In this document: piece after piece, positions 55,990 to 64,000 of the stretch
Position numbering within the stretch: position 1 is the stretch's first letter
How the letters are laid out: every line of letters begins with the position of its first letter
Assembly (NCBI GenBank): GCA_000750105.3
Contig: JPHH03000038.1
Location: 124,001-188,000, forward strand
From: Tolypocladium sp. Sup5 PDA-1
Taxonomy: Eukaryota > Ascomycota > Sordariomycetes > Hypocreales > Ophiocordycipitaceae
Direction: 5' to 3'
DNA length: 64,000 nucleotides
Position numbers and translations under genes: made by a program
Notes under the pieces: model-generated
Told to the model about the DNA's origin: nothing
Databases searched by the model: none
Seen by the model: only the letters and a program-made list of their open reading frames with translations

Positions 55990-56740
55990 CGCGCGGTATT
56001 TGGGGCCAGATACCGACACCCTTTGTACAGTAGGGAGACGAGCTTTGTGGCGTTTGTCCAAAACAGCGGACGGAATGCCGGCCAGCCCGACATTGAGTTC
56101 CATTTACCGCGGCTCGAGACGAAAGACGCAAGCGATGATGGTGGCAGGGACGATAGCGGGGAGGCTCCTATAGCCGAGGGTATGATATACACCATGCCGA
56201 GCGAGGTTCTTCGTCAAACTATAGTCTGTGACGCGGCACTGAGCCGGTACGAAAAGGATCTCGAGACGATGAAGGGCTGTTGTCTCTTGTGCCAGTTTGA
56301 AGGAAGGCCGTGGGAGCACACGGCGTCGAGTTACGCGCGACGGCGGGGTTAGATTCGGGCCAAGGACGCGACGCTCGCTGCCTGCAGACGCCAGCAGAAA
56401 AAATGGATGGACGACTATGCCGTTTGCTAGACGTGCTACCAGCCGCAGGAGATATGCCGGGTCGCGGATCCAAACTACGGAGAGAAGACGTGTCGATTCC
56501 CCGACATGGTTATGCCGCTTTGCTATATGACCGGGGACTGCGATAACTTTCACGGGTGTCTGCCTCCTCTCGTCGCCGCCTCATCCACCTTGTCGCCTTT
56601 TCTTCTACTAAATCGGGCTGAGTCTGCTGCGCCAAGTCGCTTGCTACCCCAGCCGCGCTACGTCCTTACCGATGTCAACGATCTGGATATACATCGGTTC
56701 GACGTCGCTGGTGTGAAGTAGTATCTACACGATAACCTCA
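55990..56740 (+). pseudogene. Telomere-linked-helicase-type C-terminal cysteine region, decayed
   Basis: One frame reads VLRQTIVCDAALSRYEKDLE, GCCLLCQFEGRPWEHTASS, and the next reads QQKKWMDDYAVC, a TAG stop, TCYQPQEICRVADPNYGEKT, CRFPDMVMPLCYMTGD. C-x-x-C...W-x-H-T, then Y-x-x-C-x-x-C-x-x-P-Q-x-x-C and spaced cysteines are the zinc-binding end of fungal RecQ telomere-linked helicase-type proteins, by memory. A frame change near 56340 and the stop near 56430 make it dead. Confidence 0.5.
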
Positions 56741-57441
56741 TACCCACCGGCCGCCGCATAATGGCCGATGACGTTGCTGTTCTTGTTGGAGTGCTGACAT
56801 CTCGCCGCGGTGTTGATGCATGACACTCGTACGGAAAGACTGGCACCACGATAAGCTACCCTGGAATTCTGAGCTCATCTTACGGTGCTCCATTGGGCAG
56901 CGCTGGCGACGGACGCTGTTACATGTGGCAAACCTTCGTCGTTGTACTTATCCTAAGGAAATTCTGACACAGCCTGCCGGCCACCCTCAACCCATGTTCA
57001 AAGAAACTCAACAGCCGGCTTGCTGGACCTGGCCTAATCTAGACGTGCAATAGGGCGTTAGGCTGCGGCACGCTAGCTAGAATCGAGACAGTCCCAGGCG
57101 ATAAGGTTCATGCCGCGATCGACGACACAAACGGCGACAATCAACTTCCGGACCCCATTCTTAAATGAGGCCCACTCCCTATTCCGTTTGTACGTCTTCT
57201 CCTTGTTCCCCGACCCTTCGCGAGTACCCCATACCTACACGGCCACCGAGCTTTTTGTGAGGGATTGCTAGCAACTTGCTATTACACCAACAACGGCATC
57301 CCAGCGAACTGCGAACCAAGTTTCAGGATGCAGGTTCCAGTAGGGGTTGGTATGAGGTTCCTCGATACCGCATCTGTGAAGGCGACTGACGCAACACACA
57401 GGACCGAAGCCAACACCCTATTTCATTAACAGACTACGTCG

Positions 57442-57978
57442 TTACCCAGATACACCCATTGGTTGTCGTTGTCCCTGATATTGCATGGTTACGGGTGAGT
57501 TCCTCCTTGATTCGCTTGTCCTGAACTTGACTTCTTTGTCCTGTTGAATGAGTGCGCAACACGGGCACCAGAAGCTTGCGCAGCAATCACCACATGTATC
57601 TTTTTCCATGCCCCATGTCTGACGAATTTCGATCCGATTCAACATGATACATCTAGCGAAATTGTGGATTAGCCTCATTCGCTAGCATAGGGAAGGTTGG
57701 CATACGGCCAGACACAGCCGGTGAGCCATTGGGCCCCGCAAAACAACACGCATTGACTGCTAAAGATGCCCGGCTCTTTCCCATCGGGACTCATTCGATT
57801 GCTAGTTCTACCGTGGACTGATGTGATAGATGCGTCAGCGGGCTGAGAAAGTTCAATCTAGACAAAGTACTTGCGGATTGGAAGACATACGGACGCACGG
57901 ACAGCAACACCCAAGAAGGCATGTTTTCCAAGGCCCACACTCAAGAAGGTTATGCTCCCAACTGTTTCCACCTTCCAT
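57442..57978 (-). CDS. PLAC8-family cysteine-rich protein, copy B (three exons)
   Basis: Exons 57978-57891, 57817-57706 and 57652-57442 join to 136 residues, the same length as copy A at 765-1304. Introns are 73 nt (GTATGT, GCTGAC branch, ATCAG) and 53 nt (GTATGC, GCTAAT, GCTAG). The protein starts MEGGNSWEHNLLECGPWKTC, then GCCCPCV, and in exon 2 HGRTSNRMSPDGKEPGIFSS; exon 3 has GDCCASFWCPCCALIQQDKE. Intron phases match copy A exactly. Both cysteine blocks of PLAC8 are complete. Membrane association is expected for the family, with the Cys-rich runs near the bilayer. Copies A and B differ at many residues, so the duplication is old, and neither shows a lesion. Confidence 0.82.
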
Positions 57979-59711
57979 GGTGGCTCGCGAGTATGATACT
58001 GGTGGCTTGGAGGATACGAGATGTGCGACATGCAAATAGAAAGGCTTTGGGATTACACCAGCTGCATACTACGAATGATAAATAAGTTCAGCAAAGTAGA
58101 CGCGCCAAAAGCTTGCCATATTGAGGGAGGTTTCGGCTGATAGGGATTGCACATCCGCGATCGGCGCTTTGGGAGGGGGTTGAATCGGGAGCGAGGCTTC
58201 GTGGCTGTGTAGCCGGTTCTGGCGGTTACCACTCGCGTATGAGTCTGGCGCTGTTGAACAGCTGATATCGTCGACTTGCAGCAGCGCGTGCGGTATGTCC
58301 CCTGCAGCCACCCACTCATATAGGGATACATGGTGTGCTGGACACGGCTCTTGGGACCGGAAACCGGCCGCTTTCAGGGGCATCCAGGGTAGAGGCCAAG
58401 CTCCCCGCGTGTTCTGCTCACGTGATGTCGCTCGTCGTTGGCGCTCAGCCCAGCCCTTTTCTGCCATGCTCGGCGGCTACAAGTTGTTCGGGTCGGGCTC
58501 CACCCACTCTCTGCTCTTCAACGGAGTCGCGATCCGGAACCTTGCCTCGCCGACGTAGGACCGGCAGCGGGTTTACGGACGGGAGTGGCGTGGGTGCTTG
58601 CCCATCACAAGCTGGACCCGGGGCATGCCTCAGTGCTGTTGCGGCCGCTCGAAAGAATGGCAGCGGCGTGCTCTGCATCCCTGGCTGCCTGGGAAGCTAT
58701 CAGCCTGGAGTGGAGGACTTCGCGGTACGGACCGCGTCTCCGGCGCAGTAGAGGCATACGGGGATAAATACATTGGGGCCCACGGCGGCTGTTTCAGTAC
58801 TGGGGTCCCTTGACAGTTACTCAGGTTGCGACTTGCGTTGCGGCTCGTTATTGTTGCGGCACTGCATACGAAAGCACGCTTACCCAACCAGAGACAACCG
58901 ACCCCGACGACCAATCGCGCCCCACAAGAGGTGGACGGTATCCCTGCCCACAACAGTGCCGGTGCCAGATCTATCGCAGTGCCGCCTTGGCGACGGCATC
59001 CATGTCCGCTCCGAGGGCCGCGAATCGAGGAGGACGGTATCCCTGTCAGAACCATCCCAATGGACGGCATCCCTGCTTGCAACCGCCTGCCCGTTGTTTG
59101 CGTCTGTTTTTTACGCGACAGGATCCCGCCGGAAGAGGTTTCCCTCGCAACCCTACCCTACAGCATCGTGCGGTCCGACTTTCGTGAGTCGGAAGCCGCT
59201 CCTTCTCGCTGATGGACATAGCACGCACCGACGGTTGGCCTGGAAGACGAAGCCCAATTCGGCGAAGCCTTCCACGCTCCCTGCCTCTTCGATCTGTGGA
59301 CATTCGGACACAGTCCGTTTGCGTATGGATGAGACACCGGGATCTGTGAATGTTCGTATTGGCACCCGTGACGACCACGAGCTGCACGGCGACCGTCATG
59401 GCCACTTGCATGCGGGTTGTACAATATTGTAGGACTGTACACTTGGGACCTGGAACGCATTCTATTCCACGAGAGTCTCCGAAGAAGTTAGCAGCGCTTG
59501 CGTGGTGGCGCCGCAGAAGCTGCAAGCAGCCTGACTTTCTTTCTACCTCCGCACTCGGGGACAAGGCGCCTGGTCGCGTGCGTCGTCCTTCCGTTGCACG
59601 TACATATTCACGGAATCAATCTACACCTATAAAGCAGCCCTCACCCACTGCTGTACTTGCAAAGCCACTCACCCGTTTTTACTACAATCTAAAGACACAC
59701 ATTTCACGACC
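57979..59711. other. No supported gene
   Basis: The first 280 bases resemble the upstream region of PLAC8 copy A. Beyond that, frames on both strands overlap. GACGG(T/C)ATCCCTG occurs at about 58937, 59033 and 59053 and would encode spaced DGIP repeats in one frame, without a signal peptide. Confidence 0.35.
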
Positions 59712-60719
59712 ATGGCAATCAAGGCAGACCAACCGGTGCTCGGCGCCATGTGCTCTGCCATTGAAGCAATGAACGCCCAAACCGAGGCTACCACAGCCTT
59801 GATGGCTGCGATCGCGCGGTTTCTCGAGGCCATCCACCCCGGTGACGCGAGTCGGTCACACCTCGGTTGCTCCCGAAAGTTGGAAAGCTGTCGATCTCGT
59901 TGGTTCTTCAAGACCTCGAGCGACAAGTCAAGGGGAGAACAGGACGCAGACGGCAACATTCTGGCCGGGGACCCAACGTGGATCCATGACACCTACGAAA
60001 AAGTCGCCTTGCACTTCGCGGAATTCCATTCCGATGAGGCCAATGACAAGGATACTGCACTGACATCAGCAACCAACGATTTCATTCGCGCTCTGAAAAA
60101 GGCCTATGTGGAGTGGGACACAGGAAATTACAGCACCAGAGATCCAACAAATATAGTCATCACGGTTATCTATACTTCGGACTATTACATGGCAAGCGAG
60201 TTGCTCGAATATCTACGTAAAGTAGGATTATGGAATCAACTAAGCCAGAAGGCTCGAGAACGACTAGACTCATCGGATCGCAAATTTCTCCACGACTCAG
60301 AGGCAGTGTTCTTGCACAAAGTACGGAAAGAAGACATCAAATTACAAGTCAGCCTCCAGGAGCTGTTCGACAGAGGCATTTTGGCTTGCATTCCGGAGCT
60401 TGACGAACGTGTCGGGCACCGGCGTCTTTGGCCAAAAGGAATCCGCGCCAAAATTCATCAGAACAGTGGCTTCGACTTTACGAAGACGGCGCAACGTTTC
60501 AAGGACCTATACTCGATCTTAACCCAGGACGGCCAAAAAGAGACAACAGATTCGTTAACCATGGCTAAAGCGCTCTTATCCGACGATGAGTCTCTGGAAG
60601 ATGCAGTCAGGGAGGAAGGATACAGGGTCTTACAGTGTGAGATAGCAACAATACGGGCGCCGGTCGTCCAGCTGAGGGGGGTGGCACGGCACTACGTTGG
60701 TTTCGCGGATGAAACTTAA
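59712..60719 (+). CDS. Unknown protein, 335 residues
   Basis: Intact frame. The N-terminus (MCSAIEAMNAQTEATTALMA) is helical; later parts such as WIHDTYEKVALHFAEFHSDE, FIRALKKAYVEWDTGNYSTR and ASELLEYLRKVGLWNQLSQK also look helical and soluble. No known motif. Preceded by a stretch with CTATAAAGC at 59629-59637, a TATA-like element 75 bases before the start. Confidence 0.55.
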   Translation: MAIKADQPVLGAMCSAIEAMNAQTEATTALMAAIARFLEAIHPGDASRSHLGCSRKLESCRSRWFFKTSSDKSRGEQDADGNILAGDPTWIHDTYEKVALHFAEFHSDEANDKDTALTSATNDFIRALKKAYVEWDTGNYSTRDPTNIVITVIYTSDYYMASELLEYLRKVGLWNQLSQKARERLDSSDRKFLHDSEAVFLHKVRKEDIKLQVSLQELFDRGILACIPELDERVGHRRLWPKGIRAKIHQNSGFDFTKTAQRFKDLYSILTQDGQKETTDSLTMAKALLSDDESLEDAVREEGYRVLQCEIATIRAPVVQLRGVARHYVGFADET

Positions 60720-61905
60720 CAGGAGACAGATAGTTGCATATCGATTCGTACAGAAGGAAGCCTGTACATGTATCTGTGTTCGGTTCGTGGCCATGACTGT
60801 GCCGAGTTTGAGGCGACGACTCTGCCGAGGCATACCCTTGGCACCGGTGGCGTCTAGCTCCCATCGTGGATATTCCCTACACAGGAGAAACAAGAGCAGC
60901 GAGTCGCGCATGCTCGCCAGGAACGAGTATAGTGTTACTCGCCATGCCGACTAATGCTTGACTATAGGCAGCTCTTGTATGGACTTCGCTCCCAACGATA
61001 ATTCTTCGAGTAATGTTCAGACCTCTGCAGTGCCTGACATGTTCGTGCTGTCTCCTCCGTCACACCGCGTCACCTGCAATCTCGTTTCGTGTCCAATCAA
61101 CGAAGAATGCTATCAGCCGCAGGAGAGCAAAAGCAAGCATGCTACCCAGCAACTGCACGAAAACTCCCCGCAAGCCGTGGCATCCGCCTGGGGCTGAAGG
61201 CGATCTTAGTAGAATATTAAGAGGCATGATTCGGGATCGTATGGGATGCGCGCTCGTCCCTTCGTCCTCCTCCTGACCACCTTTAAGGAGCTCTGCTAGT
61301 ACCATGGCTGCCGAGCCGCCCACTGTCGAGGAGAAGAGGAAGCAGAACTGGCCGCTTTGATGGCGATGGAGGAGACCGATGTGGACGGGGTTTCGATGAC
61401 GCCGACGCGGCCACGAGCACGAGAAAATCAGCCACTGTATGGGCCCGCTGAGACAAAGTCTGCGTCGGCCAAACATGCGCAGGATGGGAAGAGGAACAAC
61501 GGTCGAGATCCTGTTTGGATCACCGATACGTCGTCTACAGCTTCGTCACCTGCTGGTAGCCCACGACAATTGCGAGACGTCCACTCTTCGTTCCGTCCCG
61601 TCCCTTCGGTGTATGACAGCATCATTCACTGCGTTCTGTGCCTACGACAGGTCTATCGGAAAATCCTTTCCTCCGCTCACATCCGTTCACGCCCATAACC
61701 TAGTACGACCCACTTCGTGGTTCCTGGTTCCAGGGGACCCTATATACATGCATCGGTTCGTGCAGTGGCTCAGTGTCGGTGGGGTGCTACGTGCGCGTGC
61801 AGGAATTTGAGCCGCGGTGGAGGATTTTGCGAGTGTGAAGGAGGGTGGCGATGATGATGGCAAAGGGAAAGGCAAAGAGAAGGAGGTGGAGGAGAGGGCA
61901 AAACG
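60720..61905. other. No supported gene
   Basis: Short motif-free frames on both strands. Confidence 0.35.
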
Positions 61906-62592
61906 GTGTACCTGCTGGTGAGGGATCTGGTAACGATTGGGCGGAATGACTCGGTGAGGGCGATGCACCAGGCCGAGATGGCCGTAGGGTCTGACGACGA
62001 GGAAGTCTTGGAGACGGATCTGGAAGAGACTGGCTCCAAGGAGGAGGACGACTTTGGAGGCCCTGATGAAGTCAATGCCGAGCAAGAGGCACGAGCCCCA
62101 GTATTGCCTCAAGTCGAATGGGTCAAGGAGCCCAATGCCTCAGCTCAGCTGCCATATCAAGAGGAAGTCCCTCAGAAGACACCAGTCAAGAAGATGTCGC
62201 GGCTGCAAACACCTAATTGCATTCGTCGGCGTAGATTTGACGCCTTCGATGACACCAACGACGCTGACCTCGAAGACGCCTTTGACGCTTTCGAGGCGCG
62301 CTCATTTCCGCAAAGGAAGCCATCGACACCACACCATCCACAGAAACCCAGCACTCGGCAACCAAGAGCCACAAATGCGCCATCGACATCAGTGGCAGCG
62401 ATCTCATCAGCTGTAGCCGCCGCCACCGCAGCCGCACAGCCTACCCCCTCCCCAAGGACCCCTCCGACTCACCACCCTCCGCTCCATCCCACACTTCCTA
62501 CCCGCAAAACTGTTCCGTCAACGTCCTCGCCAACCTGTATAGAATATGCCCTCAACGCAGACTTGTTCCGACGGACGAAATGGTTTTCGTAG
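61906..62592 (+). CDS. Low-complexity acidic/proline-rich ORF
   Basis: A 228-codon frame. Acidic run (DDEEVLETDLEETGSKEEDD) at about 29-52, DAFDDTNDADLEDAFDAFEA near 110-130, then Ala, Pro, Ser and Thr runs. Such composition occurs in disordered nuclear proteins but also by chance. No domain; could be an exon of a larger gene or the cargo end of the neighbouring hAT element. Confidence 0.35.
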   Translation: MYLLVRDLVTIGRNDSVRAMHQAEMAVGSDDEEVLETDLEETGSKEEDDFGGPDEVNAEQEARAPVLPQVEWVKEPNASAQLPYQEEVPQKTPVKKMSRLQTPNCIRRRRFDAFDDTNDADLEDAFDAFEARSFPQRKPSTPHHPQKPSTRQPRATNAPSTSVAAISSAVAAATAAAQPTPSPRTPPTHHPPLHPTLPTRKTVPSTSSPTCIEYALNADLFRRTKWFS

Positions 62593-62849
62593 CCAGATGT
62601 GAACTAATAGGGACCTATGAGGTACAAGTTGAAGCCTGTGGCATCCTTCTTTACATGTCCAGTGATACTTTGCGAGTAGCCCTCTAAAACAGCCGTCGCG
62701 ATGACGACCTCTGTCCAGCGAGCGCTCCAAATGCCGGATCCAGCTCCGTCAAAAAGCGCCCTGCCCACGTCAGCGTCGTGGACGTTGTGTAAGACGTGGA
62801 GCCGGTGCAGTCCCAAGCAGCTATAGTAAAAGCCAGCGCTCATCATAAA

Positions 62850-62889
62850 TCAATCAAATCAACTTTGGCCCCAAAGTTGATTTGATTGA
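62850..62889. repeat. Near-perfect 19-bp palindrome, probable hAT 3' end
   Basis: TCAATCAAATCAACTTTGG at 62850-62868 is followed by CC and its exact inverse at 62871-62889. Related TTGATTTGATTGA words repeat at 62911-62938. The palindrome lies 110 bases beyond the stop of the hAT transposase, where subterminal repeats that bind the transposase are expected. Confidence 0.7.
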
Positions 62890-62998
62890 CAGGTTTCCGG
62901 TCCAAATTGATTGATTTGATTTGATTGACTCCTCCCAATCAACTGTATGGGCGACCTGTACACCTGGTATACGAGGGTCTTTCGCCGTCCCCTACGAC

Positions 62999-63997
62999 TT
63001 AATTCCCTCCCCAACTCCCCAGCTTCACCCCACCATGTCGGACCCAATTCTTCAGACAATGAACTCGCTCCAGCGTATCAGCCCCCATGGCGAGCCTTTG
63101 TGATGTTAGCGTCAACTTGGCCAGGCTGAACTGCCTCTCGCAGTCAGTTGCCATCGCCGGAATGGCAAAGACGTCCAAGGCAAAGCTGCTTAATGCCGGG
63201 AAAGTATGCTTATGGTCTCTCCACCACTGGATCGGCTCTTGTGTGTCTTGTGGCTCAAGGCGGAGGTACTTGTCCAACTCGCTGACACTGCCGCTCGTTG
63301 CAAATGCCTTTTTCGTTCTGCTGTTAATCCACTGCGTATAGTGATCGTCCTTCTTGCCCGTTCCCATTGAGGCAGGCTTCGACTGTTCCTTGTCATTCTG
63401 CTGGTTCGTCTGATACCACCGCGCAAAGTAGTCCTTCATGCCCGCCTTTGCATCACGAACCCAGGCTAATTGTTCCTCAGTCACCCAAGTAGCCTCCAAC
63501 CAGCTGATGCCAAATCTCGGATGAAGAATAACTGCTGCCGCAAACAAGGGAGACTCTCCGAGCTTATTGTAATACTCGTCCAGCTTCTTCCAGCCGTTGT
63601 TGATAGATGCCCGGATATACGCTCGATGATCTGCGGGTAACGAGCTCTTCTGGGAGATCTCATGCGACGGTGACTTATCAAGCGAGTCATGTTCGGTCCG
63701 GGAATGCTCTGGCAAGGCAGCTACCGTAAATCTTGACGTTTGACTTCGCTGTTGAACCATATATATCTCGTCATCAAAGCGAGCAGGGCGGCGACGGGCA
63801 CGGGTCGGCCGGCTTTCGAATTCCCTCAGACCAATCGGCTCAAGATCGTCTAGATTCGTCTCCCTTATTGTCTTGGTTGTTACCTCGTTGTAAAAGCCTT
63901 TCCAGTCCTCGAAATGTTCGAGCAGGTATTCCATTCCAACCAGGACTTCCCACAGCCGCCCATGGCTGTCGCCTTTACCCCAACCTTGCGTCCGCAT
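62999..63997 (-). CDS. hAT-family transposase, C-terminal part (runs off the window)
   Basis: The 332 residues visible are open with no lesion. FAAAVILHPRFGISWLEATW marks the end of the catalytic region. The dimerisation domain follows: SELDKYLRLEPQDTQEPIQW, WWRDHKHTFPALSSFALDVF, AIPAMATDCERQFSLAKLTL and MGADTLERVHCLKNWV. This hATC block is diagnostic. The N-terminus, BED finger and the first catalytic Asp lie past 64000. If the rest is as clean, the element could be active or recently active. Confidence 0.88.
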   Translation of the reverse strand: MRTQGWGKGDSHGRLWEVLVGMEYLLEHFEDWKGFYNEVTTKTIRETNLDDLEPIGLREFESRPTRARRRPARFDDEIYMVQQRSQTSRFTVAALPEHSRTEHDSLDKSPSHEISQKSSLPADHRAYIRASINNGWKKLDEYYNKLGESPLFAAAVILHPRFGISWLEATWVTEEQLAWVRDAKAGMKDYFARWYQTNQQNDKEQSKPASMGTGKKDDHYTQWINSRTKKAFATSGSVSELDKYLRLEPQDTQEPIQWWRDHKHTFPALSSFALDVFAIPAMATDCERQFSLAKLTLTSQRLAMGADTLERVHCLKNWVRHGGVKLGSWGGN

Positions 63998-64000
63998 CGT

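Noticed and set aside
58930..59080. Spaced DGIP repeats, possible peptide-precursor (RiPP-like) gene
   Set aside because: Only three imperfect repeats with irregular spacing, no signal peptide and no dibasic cleavage sites.

Overview
The window looks like nuclear DNA of a filamentous ascomycete, probably a Sordariomycete. Genes carry short introns (48-73 nt) with GTATGT/GTAAGT-type donors and CTRAC-like branch sites. Families present include 2EXR, F-box-like, GT32/GT69 glycosyltransferases, PLAC8, SERAC1-type hydrolases and Tad-like LINEs. Gene density is low and broken genes and transposon debris are common, as in an accessory, subtelomeric or dispensable-chromosome region. I saw no tRNA, rRNA or CRISPR array.

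Layout. 0-5 kb: a PLAC8 gene, a five-exon HP1 (chromodomain plus chromoshadow) gene and a tubby/LURP-one-like gene. 7.6-11 kb: a secreted protein, ankyrin debris, a SERAC1-like hydrolase with one nonsense codon, and an intact OCH1-type GT32. 11.9-16.5 kb: mariner, gypsy and telomere-linked-helicase-like relics. 17.7-22.4 kb: a three-exon gene of unknown function and a four-exon Hsp70/actin-like ATPase. 25-32 kb: repeats, a 5'-truncated LINE with an intact RT/RNase H part, and a mariner-type transposase relic near a 2EXR gene, bracketed by inverted terminal-repeat-like sequences. 32-37 kb: an F-box-like gene and a gene split by a second LINE with a 16-bp target duplication. 39.5-40.8 kb: a three-exon Mif2/CENP-C-like gene. 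43-45 kb: a small membrane protein and a GT69 pseudogene. 49-57 kb: small genes, a NYN-LOTUS gene and further helicase-element fragments. 57.4-58 kb: a second PLAC8 gene. 59.7-64 kb: two unknown ORFs and the 3' part of a hAT transposon running off the end.

The most notable combination is two chromatin/kinetochore genes that are normally single copy, HP1 and CENP-C, both short versions, in one repeat-rich segment. With helicase-like (subtelomeric) debris around them, this suggests a segment carrying divergent copies of chromosome-maintenance genes. Several real genes (both PLAC8 copies, HP1, SERAC1-like) are visible only after splicing by eye, because their exons are too short for simple ORF calling. 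All gene models are hand-made from sequence and family knowledge; none was tested by search or expression data.
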